DNA from: Candidatus Cloacimonadota bacterium
GTDB lineage: Bacteria > Cloacimonadota > Cloacimonadia > Cloacimonadales > Cloacimonadaceae
Reading direction: 5' to 3'
NCBI GenBank assembly: GCA_012516855.1
Contig: JAAYWB010000058.1
Coordinates: 1 to 64,000 of the forward strand
Length of the DNA: 64,000 nucleotides
Shown here: one piece after another, positions 17,316 to 26,354 of the stretch
How positions within the stretch are numbered: position 1 is the stretch's first letter
How the letters are laid out: every line of letters starts with the position of its first letter
The notes under the pieces: model-generated
Seen by the model: only the letters and a program-made list of their open reading frames with translations
The model's database searches: none
Told to the model about the DNA's origin: nothing
Program-made: the position numbers and the translations under genes

Positions 17316-19958
17316 ATGGCCAAGAAAAATGTCAACCCAAAAATTCAGCATAAAGGCGTGAAGGGCGTTAAACAGGCCGCCCGCGCCCATTCTTCAGCCC
17401 GCACCCCGAGACAGGCGCCGGCCGCCGCCCCGGGCTGGTTGGAAGTCCTTTCCGCCAAACCCTGGCTGCCTTGGGCACTGATGGTCTTTCTGCTGGTTTT
17501 CGTCAGCCTGCTCTATTTCCCCGTGGCTTTCGGCGGTAAGACCCCCCATGCATCTGACATCTCGCAGTGGCAAGGCGCGGCGAACAAGATAATCGAATAC
17601 AACCAAAATCACGCTGACAACGCCCTCTGGACCCAAAGCATGTTTTCCGGCATGCCCTCCTACATGATCTCCTTCCCGAACCGCTGGCCCTTTCTGGAAA
17701 ACCTTTCCCGGCTCACGGACAAGTTGATCAACTGGCGCATCTTCCTGCTCTTTATCGGCTCGCTGGGGATGTTTTTGCTGCTCAGGTTCCTCAAACTGGA
17801 TGTCTGGACCAGCTTTTTTGGGGCCGTGGCCTTCATGTTCTCCTGCCACTGGCTGGGTTTGGTGGAAATCGGCCACAACACCAAATTCCGAGCCATAATG
17901 TACATCCCCTGGGTGATCTGGGCCTTCATGCGCCTGCGGCAAAAACCCGGCCTGCTGAGCCTGGGTTTCCTGGCCACCACGCTGATCATACAATTACGGG
18001 AAAACCATCCTCAAATCAGCTACTACCTCTATCTGTTCCTGGGTCTCTACTGGCTTTGGCAACTGGTGGAAAGCATCCGCGCCAAAGACCATAAGAGCTT
18101 CTGGCTCTTCACCTTGCTGGCTGTGGTGGCGGTGGGGCTGACCCTGCTGGCGGTGATGAACCCCTACCTGAGCACGATGGAATACAGTAAATTCACCCAG
18201 CGCGGCGGAAGCGGCGGCCTGGAAACCAGTTACGCCCAGGGCTGGAGCTTCCATCCCAAAGAAATCATCACCTTCTTCATCCCGGATTTCTACGGCGGTG
18301 TGAGCCCCAACTACTGGGGTTACATGCCCTTTACGCAGGTTTACAACTACTTTGGGCTGATCGTGCTGGCTTTTGGGATCATTGCCCTGATCGGTTCCAA
18401 ACACCGTCGCACGGCGGTTTTCCTGTCCATCAGCTCGCTGATTTTCCTGATCATGTCCTTCGGCAGCGCCACGCCCCGGCTTTCTGACCTCTTCCTGAAA
18501 TACCTGCCCTACTTCAATAAATTCCGCGTGCCCTCAATGATCCTCACCATGGTGCAAATCAACGCCGTGCTACAGGCCGCCCTGGGCGTGGACACCATCC
18601 TCAGCCTCAGCGCGGAGCAAAGCAAGGACTGGAGCAAAGGACTGCTGAAGGCGACTCTGATCTGCGGCGGGGTTTTCTTCCTTTGGCTCATAGCGGCCAA
18701 AGCCCTGTTCGGCGGTCTCGGATTCGCCAGCGCTTCGGATTTGCAACAGTTATCCCAGCATGGACTTACCGAGCTTCCGGGCACGGTTAAGGAAACCCGC
18801 CTGGGCTTACTTTACAACAGCGGTTTGATCAGCCTGTTGCTTCTCAGCCTCAGCCTCGCGCTGGCCTGGCTTAAAAGCACGAAAAAGCTGCCTCAGGCCG
18901 CATTCGTGCTGCTGCTGACGCTACTAGCTTTCATCGACCTCTGGGTTTACACGGGAAAATTTCTCAAGAGCGAAAACCTCCAGGCCCGGCAGGAATACAC
19001 CGACCGTTTCGCGCCTCAGGATTACGACGAATTCCTCCTGGCGGACAAATCCAACTACCGCATCCTGCCTTTGGGCCAGAGCATGCTCTCAGAAGCCAGG
19101 ATGGGCAAACCCGCCGGTGAATTTGCCTACCACCACCAAACTGTCACAGGTTATTCCGCCGCCAAGCTGGAACGCTATGACAAGCTGCTGAAGCTGATCG
19201 AAGGCGATCCCGCCACCCAGAAGCCCGGAGAATGGGGCCGCCTGATGATGGGAATGTACGGCATGAAAGAAGGCGAAATGCCAGTTGACAAACCCACCCC
19301 GGTGCTGGACATGCTTTCCACCAAATACATCCTTCACCCCGATCCGCTTCCGAACGATTCACTCTTCACGCTGGACTTTCCGCCCTACAATCAGTTCTAC
19401 AACAAGCTTACCCCTGTTTTCACTGGCTTCGACGGCACTTCGGTTTACCGCAACAAAACCGCCCTGCCCCGGGCCTGGTTCGTGGATGCCGTTCAAAAGG
19501 TCGCCCCGGCTGATTCCATCCTCCCGCTGCTGCGTTCCGAGAGCTTTGATCCCCGCCGGCTGGCCTTTGTGGAAACGGACCTGAAAGACATCCAGAAGCC
19601 TGATTCCGCCAGGGTTACGCAAACCACGGCCGAGATGCACAAACTGGCCTATGACGTCTATACCGACAAGCCCGCCTTCCTGGTGCTGAGCGAGGTTTAC
19701 TACCCCGCCGGCTGGAAGGCGACCCTGGACGGCAAAGAAATCCCCATCCACGCCGCGAACTACATCCTGCGCGGATTACAGATTCCCGCAGGAGCGCACA
19801 AACTGGAACTGACCTTCGCCCCTGAATCCTACAAAACCAGCGTCCGCCTCAGCTTCATCGGCCTATTGGCCAGTTTGCTCGCCCTCGGCGGAGGCATTGC
19901 TTACACACGTTTCAAGAACCGCCCCATTCCTGTGGAGCCTACCTCCGATGATAGTTGA
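17316..19958 (+). CDS. YfhO-like polytopic membrane protein
   Basis: 880 residues. After a basic N-terminus (1-40), a dozen or so hydrophobic segments fill about 50-560, followed by a soluble C-terminal domain and a final membrane helix at about 846-868. Loop motifs typical of the YfhO family (PF09586) are visible: ASDISQWQG and ALWTQSMFSGMPSY, then NPYLSTMEY. The family is GT-C-like and implicated in glycosylation of lipoteichoic acid or other envelope glycans in Firmicutes; here a glycosyltransferase-like envelope role is inferred. Start ATG has GAGG upstream. It is first in a tight + strand operon: mtnA overlaps its end by 11 bases. Confidence 0.85.
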   Translation: MAKKNVNPKIQHKGVKGVKQAARAHSSARTPRQAPAAAPGWLEVLSAKPWLPWALMVFLLVFVSLLYFPVAFGGKTPHASDISQWQGAANKIIEYNQNHADNALWTQSMFSGMPSYMISFPNRWPFLENLSRLTDKLINWRIFLLFIGSLGMFLLLRFLKLDVWTSFFGAVAFMFSCHWLGLVEIGHNTKFRAIMYIPWVIWAFMRLRQKPGLLSLGFLATTLIIQLRENHPQISYYLYLFLGLYWLWQLVESIRAKDHKSFWLFTLLAVVAVGLTLLAVMNPYLSTMEYSKFTQRGGSGGLETSYAQGWSFHPKEIITFFIPDFYGGVSPNYWGYMPFTQVYNYFGLIVLAFGIIALIGSKHRRTAVFLSISSLIFLIMSFGSATPRLSDLFLKYLPYFNKFRVPSMILTMVQINAVLQAALGVDTILSLSAEQSKDWSKGLLKATLICGGVFFLWLIAAKALFGGLGFASASDLQQLSQHGLTELPGTVKETRLGLLYNSGLISLLLLSLSLALAWLKSTKKLPQAAFVLLLTLLAFIDLWVYTGKFLKSENLQARQEYTDRFAPQDYDEFLLADKSNYRILPLGQSMLSEARMGKPAGEFAYHHQTVTGYSAAKLERYDKLLKLIEGDPATQKPGEWGRLMMGMYGMKEGEMPVDKPTPVLDMLSTKYILHPDPLPNDSLFTLDFPPYNQFYNKLTPVFTGFDGTSVYRNKTALPRAWFVDAVQKVAPADSILPLLRSESFDPRRLAFVETDLKDIQKPDSARVTQTTAEMHKLAYDVYTDKPAFLVLSEVYYPAGWKATLDGKEIPIHAANYILRGLQIPAGAHKLELTFAPESYKTSVRLSFIGLLASLLALGGGIAYTRFKNRPIPVEPTSDDS

Positions 19959-20982
19959 CGGACGCGAATACCGCAGCGTCTGGTGGGAACATGGGCGCCT
20001 GCGGATGATCGATCAGAACAGGATTCCGCATGATTTCACGATCATGGATTTCAGCGACCACCTCCAGGTAGCAGAAGCCATCCGCAACATGAACGTGCGC
20101 GGAGCCCCGGCAATCGGCGCGGCGGGCGCTTTCGGCCTTGCCCTGGCCGCGAAGAACGCTCCGGATGAAAGGTTCCGCAGCCATATCCGCAAAGCCCACG
20201 ACCTGCTTCTCGCGACCCGTCCCACCGCTGTTGATCTGCAAAGCGGGGTCAATTACGTTTACGAACGGACCATCAAATTCATTCCTGACCTGGCCCACGC
20301 CCGCAAAGTGGCTTTACTGGCCGCAAAGGAGTTCGCCAACCGCAGCGCCGAAGACTGCCGTCTGATCGGAGAACAGGGCCTGCACCTGATCCCCGATGGC
20401 GCCAGAATTCTCACCCACTGCAACGCCGGCGCCCTTGCCACCGTAGATTGGGGCACCGCACTGGCCGTGATCCGGCTGGCCCACCGCAAAGGGCGAAACA
20501 TTTTCGTTTATGTGAGCGAAACCCGTCCCCGCCACCAGGGATCGAAGATAACAGCCTGGGAACTGGAGCAGGAAGGGATTCCGCATGCCATCATCCCTGA
20601 TAGCGCCAGCGGCTATTATTTCTGGAAAAAAGAGATCGACCTGGTTATGACCGGCGCTGACCGCGTTTGCCTCAACGGCGACATTGCCAACAAGATAGGC
20701 ACTTATGACAAGGCCGTGCTGGCCAAATACCACGGCATTCCCTTCTATATTGCCGCGCCGCTTTCCACCTTCGATTTCGCCTGCCGGCAGGGTACAGAGA
20801 TACCCATCGAGTTCAGAGACGAGGAGGAGATCAAGCTCTACGGCGGACAGATCACCGCCAATCCCGGCTCCCCGGTTCTCAATCCAGGTTTCGACATCAC
20901 CCCGGCAGAACTTATCCAGGGCATCATCACCCCCAAAGGTGTTTTCGCAGCAGCCGAGGCCGCCCAGAAGGTGCAGGGATAA
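19948..20982 (+). CDS. mtnA: Methylthioribose-1-phosphate isomerase
   Basis: 344 residues. MtnA converts 5-methylthioribose-1-phosphate to methylthioribulose-1-phosphate in methionine salvage, and can also act on 5-deoxyribose-1-phosphate. Family motifs are clear: NMNVRGAPAIGAAGAFG, THCNAGALAT with the catalytic Cys, ETRPRHQGSK, and TGADRVCLNGDIANKIGTY with the catalytic Asp. The start at ATG 19948 gives MIVDGREYRS, as in homologues; the open frame reaches further upstream but that part lies inside the YfhO-like gene. The 11-base overlap suggests translational coupling. The next gene, an MTA/SAH deaminase, acts in the same salvage route. Confidence 0.95.
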   Translation: MIVDGREYRSVWWEHGRLRMIDQNRIPHDFTIMDFSDHLQVAEAIRNMNVRGAPAIGAAGAFGLALAAKNAPDERFRSHIRKAHDLLLATRPTAVDLQSGVNYVYERTIKFIPDLAHARKVALLAAKEFANRSAEDCRLIGEQGLHLIPDGARILTHCNAGALATVDWGTALAVIRLAHRKGRNIFVYVSETRPRHQGSKITAWELEQEGIPHAIIPDSASGYYFWKKEIDLVMTGADRVCLNGDIANKIGTYDKAVLAKYHGIPFYIAAPLSTFDFACRQGTEIPIEFRDEEEIKLYGGQITANPGSPVLNPGFDITPAELIQGIITPKGVFAAAEAAQKVQG

Positions 20983-20988
20983 ACCTTT

Positions 20989-22302
20989 ATGAACCAAAGC
21001 ATTGACCTGCTCCTGCAGGGCGGAACCATTCTCACCCTGGACAGCGGGCTGCGCATTCTGGAAGGCCAGGCCATCGCCATTGACCAGGGCCGCATCCTGG
21101 ACATCTTCGACCCCCGGGAAAAGAGCTATCAGGCCCGGCGGACGCTGGACACCTCCAACTGCATCGTGATGCCGGGACTGATCAACGCCCACACCCATCT
21201 GCCGATGAGCTATTTCCGCGGTCTGGCGGACGATTTGCCTTTGCAGACCTGGCTACACGACTTCATCTGGCCCCTCGAAGCCAAAATGCTAAAAAGCGAC
21301 TTCATCAGCCAGGCCGCCCTCCACGGCGCCGCGGAGATGATCAAGAACGGCATCACCCAAATCCACGACATGTATTTCGATATGCCGGCAGTGGCGAATG
21401 CCTGCTCCCAAGCAGGACTGAGAGCCATCATCGGCGAAGCGGTGCTGGAAGGCAATTCCGGCACCCGCGAAGCCCCTCTCGGCAGCAAGGTCCTGGAGCT
21501 GCGCCAGCGTTACGCCGATGACCCCTTGCTGGATTTCAACCTCGCCCCCCACTCCATCTACGCCTGTTCGGAGAAAACCTTGCGCGAATGCGCCGAAGCG
21601 GCTGCCAGACACGGAATCCTGCTGCACACGCATTTATCAGAGACCCGCGGCGAGGTGGAGGACTGCCTGAAGGCGCACGGCCTCAAACCCGTTCCCTATC
21701 TGCAAAAGGTGGGCATTTTGGAGCTTCCGGCACTTTACGCCCACGGAGTCTGGACCGACCCCGACGAAATTGCTCTTCTGGCCGCCAATCCAGCTTCCGT
21801 GGCCATTTGCAGTGATTCCAACCTCAAGCTCGCCTCGGGCATCCTGCCCCTGGCCCAATATCTGGAGAGCGGCGTGAACCTCTGTTTCGCCACCGACGGC
21901 GTAGCCAGCAACAACAACCTCGACCTCCTGGCCGAAATGGACCTCACCGCCAAACTGCACAAGGCCATGAACAACGACCCCTCCTTCCTTCCGGCCGTCC
22001 AAACCGTCCAGATGGCCACCATTGGCGGCGCCAAAGCCCTCGGCGTGGCGGACAGACGCGGCTCGCTGGAGCCGGGCAAGGACGCCGACATCTGCGTTCT
22101 TGAGCTTGGCGGAATCGAGAGCCAGCCTCTTTACAATCCCTGGTCCCACGTGGTTTACACCCTCGGATCCAAACAGGTGCGCGACGTTGTGATCGCCGGT
22201 GAGGTTGTGCTGGAGGGCGGGCGCCTGTGCAAAGTGGACGAAGCCGAACTAATCGCCAACGCCAAGATGTGGAGGCAGCGCGTGCTGGAGGAATTGGGCT
22301 GA
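20989..22302 (+). CDS. mtaD: 5'-methylthioadenosine/S-adenosylhomocysteine deaminase
   Basis: 437 residues, amidohydrolase superfamily. MtaD deaminates methylthioadenosine and adenosylhomocysteine to the inosine forms. The metal-binding signature MPGLINAHTHLPMSYFRGL lies at about 58-76, followed by HTHLSETRGEV, AHGVW and SDSNLKLASG, ending with ATDGVASNNNLD, which holds the last metal-ligand Asp. The gene follows mtnA by six bases. Together they suggest salvage through methylthioinosine, whose phosphorolysis would yield the MtnA substrate; no phosphorylase gene is in the window. Related guanine or cytosine deaminases are possible, but the motif set and the mtnA pairing favour MtaD. Confidence 0.85.
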   Translation: MNQSIDLLLQGGTILTLDSGLRILEGQAIAIDQGRILDIFDPREKSYQARRTLDTSNCIVMPGLINAHTHLPMSYFRGLADDLPLQTWLHDFIWPLEAKMLKSDFISQAALHGAAEMIKNGITQIHDMYFDMPAVANACSQAGLRAIIGEAVLEGNSGTREAPLGSKVLELRQRYADDPLLDFNLAPHSIYACSEKTLRECAEAAARHGILLHTHLSETRGEVEDCLKAHGLKPVPYLQKVGILELPALYAHGVWTDPDEIALLAANPASVAICSDSNLKLASGILPLAQYLESGVNLCFATDGVASNNNLDLLAEMDLTAKLHKAMNNDPSFLPAVQTVQMATIGGAKALGVADRRGSLEPGKDADICVLELGGIESQPLYNPWSHVVYTLGSKQVRDVVIAGEVVLEGGRLCKVDEAELIANAKMWRQRVLEELG

Positions 22303-22303
22303 T

Positions 22304-22735
22304 ATGATGCTTAAGAACCGGCGGGCTTTGCACGAATACTTCGTGATCCAGAAGTTCGAGGCCGGCATCGCCCTGGTGGGCAGCGAAATAAAGAGCATCC
22401 GCGCCGGCAAGGTCAATTTCAAGGACAGCTACGCCCGCGTCATCGACGGCGAGTGCTGGCTGCTCAACCTCCACATCTCCCCCTTCGAAAAATCCACCCA
22501 CTTCAGCCCCGACCCCACCCGCAAACGCAAGTTGCTGCTGCACAAACACGAAATCCGCCGCCTCCGCGCCAAAACCGAGGAACAGGGAATGACCATCGTC
22601 CCTTTGGAAATCTTCATCAACGAAAAAGGCCTCTGCAAGGTGACCATCGCCCTCGTGAAAGGGAAAAAGACTTACGACAAGCGGGAATCACTGCAAAGGA
22701 AAGACTTAGAACGCGACCGGGACCGGGAGGGGTAG
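22304..22735 (+). CDS. smpB: SsrA-binding protein SmpB
   Basis: 143 residues, slightly shorter than the usual 150-160. SmpB carries tmRNA to stalled ribosomes for trans-translation. Characteristic stretches are EYFVIQKFEAGIALVGSEIK, SIRAGKVNFKDSYA, GECWLLNLHISPF and KRKLLLHKHEI, and the basic tail KGKKTYDKRESLQRKD is intact. The start is one base after the mtaD stop, and two ATG codons occur in tandem (22304, 22307); GGAGG lies about 13 bases upstream, inside mtaD, so coupling is likely. ssrA itself was not found in the window. Copy C of the dispersed element follows. Confidence 0.96.
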   Translation: MMLKNRRALHEYFVIQKFEAGIALVGSEIKSIRAGKVNFKDSYARVIDGECWLLNLHISPFEKSTHFSPDPTRKRKLLLHKHEIRRLRAKTEEQGMTIVPLEIFINEKGLCKVTIALVKGKKTYDKRESLQRKDLERDRDREG

Positions 22736-22769
22736 GAGATTATAACCCAGAAACGCGAAAGCTGGAATG

Positions 22770-22901
22770 CCATCGGGCCGTTAACGCCCTTTCTTGAATC
22801 CCAAGTCCGCCTCCCGCACAATGGCCGCACTTGATGCGGGAATCTAGCGAGGGGCGTGGGAGGGAGATTGGCTCGAGCGCTAAGGGCCTGACCGACAGGA
22901 C
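22770..22901 (+). repeat. Dispersed palindromic element, copy C
   Basis: GGGCCGTTAACGCCCTTTC, GCCTCCCGCA, TTGATGCGGG, then GGGGCGTGGGAGGG and GCTAAGGGCCTGACCGACAG. The right hairpin arm has diverged (AGCGAGGGGC rather than CGGGAGGC). It lies in the 311-base gap between smpB and the GyrI-like gene; the rest of that gap shows nothing further. Confidence 0.7.
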
Positions 22902-23046
22902 CACGGCAAATGAAAGGCAGGCTGGCCGGAAAAATGGGGAAGTGCCGGAAAAACCGGGCAAATCCCTTGACAGCCTTGCCCTGCTGGAAAAATGAAGCCT
23001 GAAGAGGGGACCGCCTTGGATACGGTCCCGCCGCAAAGGAGATAGG

Positions 23047-23520
23047 ATGAAACCCCGACTGGTTAGCCGCGAAGCCTTCACGGTGGTGGGCCTCAAGTGC
23101 CGCTCGAGCAAGCAAAACAACGTGATTCCGCGGCTTTGGGACGGTTTCAACGAGGTCTGCGCCGGCATCCCCCACTCCGTCAAGGACCGGACCGCCTATG
23201 GCGTCTGCTATCTCGAGGAGGGCGACGCTCCCTCCGGCGACAGGTTTTCCTATCTGGCAGGGATGGAGGTTTCAATCGCCAACGACATACCCCCGGGCAT
23301 GGAACTGCTTGTGGTTCCGGCAAATGACTACGCCATTTTTGAGCATCGCGGGGCGCTGGACAATTTGTGCCAAACCTACGAATTGGTCTATTCAGAATGG
23401 CTTCCTGCCAGCGCACTTGAGCGGGTGGGAAATCTGGATTTTGAACTGTACGACTGGCGTTTCCGCTGGGGACAGCCGGATTCCGTGCTGGAGATTTGGG
23501 TTCCTGTCCGCCAAAAATAA
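23047..23520 (+). CDS. GyrI-like small-molecule-binding protein
   Basis: 157 residues with AAAGGAGATAGG directly before the ATG. It matches the stand-alone GyrI-like/AraC effector-binding fold (seen in Rob, BmrR and YdeE): MKPRLVSREAFTVVGLKC opening, a YGVCYL strand near 55, YLAGMEV, PANDYAIFEHRG, and the closing strand DSVLEIWVPV. Such proteins bind hydrophobic or cationic ligands and lack DNA-binding parts when alone. It is followed in another frame by a radical SAM gene that lacks a normal start codon; only four bases separate this stop from the first plausible start, so the two may be translated together. Confidence 0.8.
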   Translation: MKPRLVSREAFTVVGLKCRSSKQNNVIPRLWDGFNEVCAGIPHSVKDRTAYGVCYLEEGDAPSGDRFSYLAGMEVSIANDIPPGMELLVVPANDYAIFEHRGALDNLCQTYELVYSEWLPASALERVGNLDFELYDWRFRWGQPDSVLEIWVPVRQK

Positions 23521-23524
23521 ACGG

Positions 23525-24877
23525 CTGAGGATCAGCCTCATCGGGCTGAACAGCGCCTGGTACCACAGCAATCCCGCGCTTTACTATCTGCGCGGCTCCC
23601 TGCGCGGCCTGCCTTTCGAGGTTTGCCTGCGTGAATTCTCCATCGCCGAACCGCTCTTCGACATCCTTACCCAAATTATTCGCGACCGCCCTGATGTGGC
23701 CAGCTTTTCAGCTTACGTCTGGAATAGCCTTGACCTGCGCCGGCTTATCCCGGAACTGAAGAAACTGATGCCGGGCCTGAAAGTGGTATTGGGCGGACCT
23801 GAAGCCACGAACGGCGATTTCGGCCTGGCTGAAGGCGATTTCAGGGTAAAAGGACCGGGTGAGGGAGTGTTCCGGAGGCTGGCTGAATATGGATTTGAGC
23901 TTCCCGGCGGGACTTACGAGGCTCCGGCTCCGCCCCTTAGCGAACTGCCTTTTCTCTACCGCCGCTCAGACCGTCCCGCTCTGCAGGGCAGGCTTGTCTA
24001 TTTTGAAAGTTCAAGGGGCTGCCCCTTCCGCTGCGCCTATTGCCTTTCCGCCCTGGATAAACGCAATGAAGCGCGTTTCGACCCCTCCCTGGCCTCCGAC
24101 CGCCGCAAGCTGAGGTCAGAACTGGACCGCCTGCTGGAACTCAAGCCGCGCACCCTGAAATTCGTTGACCGCAGCTTCAATGCCCATCCCCGGCTGGCCC
24201 GCCTGATCTGGGAACACGCCATCCGGCAGAAGCAGAGCTGTGAATTCCACTTTGAGATCTATCCCGACCTGCTCACCGAAGAGGACCTGCGAATCCTGGA
24301 AAAAGCCCCGCCCGGCCGCATCCGCTTCGAGGTTGGGGTGCAAACCGTGAACGCCGCCGTGTCCCGGGCCTGCGGGCGCAACTCTAACTGGGGCAAGGTG
24401 AAAGCCGCGCTTGTCGCCCTCCGCGAACGCACCCAAATCTGCGTTCACGCCGATTTGTTGGTGGGGCTGCCCGGAGAAAAATACGCTTCCGTGCTGCGTT
24501 CCCTCGACGAGCTGGCCTCCACCTTCCCGGCAGAAATCCAGCTTGGAATGCTGAAAATACTGCCCGGCACGCCGATGCAGGAAATTGCCAGCCAGCGCAG
24601 ATACCTGTGGCTGAACGACCCGCCCTGGCAGGTGCTGAAAACTGACGCTCTCAGCTTTGAACAGGTCGCCCGGCTGCAGGAACTGGCCAAAATCCTCAAC
24701 CTCTACTGGAACAAGGGAGAATTCAAAACCCAGTGGCAGGAACTTATCTCCGCCGGCAACAGGGCCTCCAGTATCTGCCTGAGGCTGCTGAAACTACACC
24801 GGCGAAGGGGCTTGACCCTGCACAGCGTTGGCAAAAGTACCCGCGCTGAGGTCTTCGTAGAGCTTCTGAGTCTATGA
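23525..24877 (+). CDS. B12-binding-domain radical SAM protein (start uncertain)
   Basis: About 450 residues. The N-terminal part resembles a cobalamin-binding (Rossmann) domain (VASFSAYVWNSLDLRRLI, KVVLGGPEATN). The radical SAM signature CPFRCAYC (CX3CX2C) binds the 4Fe-4S cluster; GVQTVN and ADLLVGLPGE fit the barrel. Homologues of this type modify RNA, tetrapyrroles or lipids, so the substrate is unknown. Homology begins at about LRISLIGLN. No ATG, GTG or TTG exists near that point: the nearest in-frame ATG (23323) lies 200 bases inside the GyrI-like gene. CTG 23525, five bases after that gene's stop, is the best start; otherwise a frameshift at an A5 run (23513-23517) fuses both genes. Confidence 0.7.
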   Translation: MRISLIGLNSAWYHSNPALYYLRGSLRGLPFEVCLREFSIAEPLFDILTQIIRDRPDVASFSAYVWNSLDLRRLIPELKKLMPGLKVVLGGPEATNGDFGLAEGDFRVKGPGEGVFRRLAEYGFELPGGTYEAPAPPLSELPFLYRRSDRPALQGRLVYFESSRGCPFRCAYCLSALDKRNEARFDPSLASDRRKLRSELDRLLELKPRTLKFVDRSFNAHPRLARLIWEHAIRQKQSCEFHFEIYPDLLTEEDLRILEKAPPGRIRFEVGVQTVNAAVSRACGRNSNWGKVKAALVALRERTQICVHADLLVGLPGEKYASVLRSLDELASTFPAEIQLGMLKILPGTPMQEIASQRRYLWLNDPPWQVLKTDALSFEQVARLQELAKILNLYWNKGEFKTQWQELISAGNRASSICLRLLKLHRRRGLTLHSVGKSTRAEVFVELLSL

Positions 24878-24949
24878 TAACTGTTGCGGAGGGTTGGAGT
24901 TGGCAGGCCGGGCATTCACCTCATTCTAAGCAAGAATCTCAGTTTAGTC

Positions 24950-25558
24950 TTAGAAAAACCTGGAAAACTGTTCCTTATAGTTGGCAACGAGGTCCTCAAA
25001 GCTGTGCCTCCCCCTGCGCGAGGGCGACAATAGCACACTGATCTCAAATTTCCGCTCAAAACCTGGCTTGCTGACCGAAAGGGTGTATTGGCGTCTCGCA
25101 ATGGCTGTCTGTTTAAGCTTGTAACCCTGCTCTCGGAGAGCCCTTTTGAAATGCCTGTAAGCAAACTCACTGGTGAAAAAAAGCTTGCGGATGCGGTCTC
25201 GGACCATGATTTCATTCACCAGGCTGATATTGTAGGTAAACTCGGACAAAGCGGTATCAACTGATTTGCGGTCTTCGCGCGTAAAGCTTTTCAGGATATC
25301 GCCCATCCCCAATTTGTGGTCTTTCAGGATTTTCTTCAGTTGTTCCACCGTTACCGGCTCAGGCTTTATTCCCATAACTTCAAACATCACGCACCAAAAA
25401 CGGTTGTCAACGGATCCATAGAAGAAATCCACGTCGCCCGCCCTGAGATCCTCAGTCCTGCCAGTGCAAAACCGCCAGGGTGGGGCGCTTCCAATTATCA
25501 CTGCTTCAGCCGTTTTCGGAAGATAAGGTGTGTAGGGATGTGTTTGTCGCTCAAGCAT
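24950..25558 (-). CDS. Uracil/hypoxanthine-DNA glycosylase-like protein
   Basis: 202 residues, with AAGGAG about 10 bases before the ATG. It resembles the uracil-DNA glycosylase superfamily (Mug/HDG branch): GSAPPWRFC fits motif I, DVDFFYGSVDNRFW has the YGSxxNRFW substrate-pocket segment, GMGDILKS follows, and SVLLSPSRRGR resembles the C-terminal PSPS loop. Such enzymes excise deaminated bases. Motif I lacks the usual GxNP spelling, so the exact subfamily and activity are unsure. It is convergent with the radical SAM gene and transcribed alone. Confidence 0.6.
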   Translation of the reverse strand: MLERQTHPYTPYLPKTAEAVIIGSAPPWRFCTGRTEDLRAGDVDFFYGSVDNRFWCVMFEVMGIKPEPVTVEQLKKILKDHKLGMGDILKSFTREDRKSVDTALSEFTYNISLVNEIMVRDRIRKLFFTSEFAYRHFKRALREQGYKLKQTAIARRQYTLSVSKPGFERKFEISVLLSPSRRGRHSFEDLVANYKEQFSRFF

Positions 25559-25639
25559 TTTTTTTTACTCCTTTATGTTGTTGTTTTGTTGCCAGAAGTG
25601 CCAGATTTCGATAGGGCTCCAAACCCAATCTGAACATAA

Positions 25640-25664
25640 AAACAGTGACTGAAAGAGTCTCTGT
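25640..25664 (-). terminator. Intrinsic terminator of the outer-membrane protein gene
   Basis: On the minus strand AACAGAGACT, loop CTTTC and AGTCACTGTT form a hairpin with one mismatch followed by a T-run. It begins immediately after the stop codon of the 25665-26222 gene. Confidence 0.65.
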
Positions 25665-26222
25665 TCAATATAAGAACTGGAACGCGTAGCGGTAACCCAG
25701 ATAAAAACCAAAGCGGCTGGAGGCTCCAAGCTCGTATCCCGCCAGCTCTTCCAGGCGTTTGAACAGGCCGGAGCTGATTACGTAGGTCACGCCGAGGTCG
25801 AGTCCGTGCCGGCGTTTTTTGCCGAACATGAACTGCGAGCCCAGGCCGGCGGTGAAACCATTGTAAACCTCAGTTTGGACCACTTCGGTGTTTGAAAAGT
25901 TGTAAGGTATGATCCCGTTCACTCCGTAAAGCAGGATGGCCTGGGGCCGCCAGAGCTTGCCGGCATTGCCGTGCAGGTATTTAAGGCCCAATTCATAGCC
26001 GGCGGCATAGAGCAAAGTGCCTACGTCCACCGTAAGCGCCAATTGGTCAAAGATATACATGTCCGCGCTGAAACCGTATCCGCCGTAAGGCAAGCCATAA
26101 CCAAAACCCAGGGTGCCGTAACGGCCGGGCTGAAAAGAAAAATCCGGCTGTTCCTGCGCGGCGCAGAGGCTGGCCAGAAGCAAGGCCAGGAGCAAGATAC
26201 AGGTCTTTTTGGAAGGGATCAT
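25665..26222 (-). CDS. Small outer-membrane beta-barrel protein
   Basis: 185 residues from ATG 26222, which is preceded by AAGGA; the open frame begins 51 bases earlier but that start lacks a ribosome binding site and would mask the signal peptide. The signal peptide MIPSKKTCILLLALLLASLC ends near AAQ. The mature part is rich in Gly, Tyr and aromatic-alternating strands (GTLGFGYGLPYGGYGF, YNGFTAGLGSQFMFG) and closes with an aromatic-rich strand ending FQFLY, a typical outer-membrane C-terminus. It probably forms an eight-strand barrel. No specific family is recognised. It is a single-gene unit with its own terminator. Confidence 0.7.
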   Translation of the reverse strand: MIPSKKTCILLLALLLASLCAAQEQPDFSFQPGRYGTLGFGYGLPYGGYGFSADMYIFDQLALTVDVGTLLYAAGYELGLKYLHGNAGKLWRPQAILLYGVNGIIPYNFSNTEVVQTEVYNGFTAGLGSQFMFGKKRRHGLDLGVTYVISSGLFKRLEELAGYELGASSRFGFYLGYRYAFQFLY

Positions 26223-26354
26223 TCGAGCGTCCTTATTCTTGGTTAAGAAACCAAACACGGGGCTGGCTGTCAAGTTTTTTCTACGGCTAAGACATAGTGC
26301 GTTGGCAAGAACCGCATGAGAAGAAGTGTGCCGGCTTCCAACGACAGCAGATTG

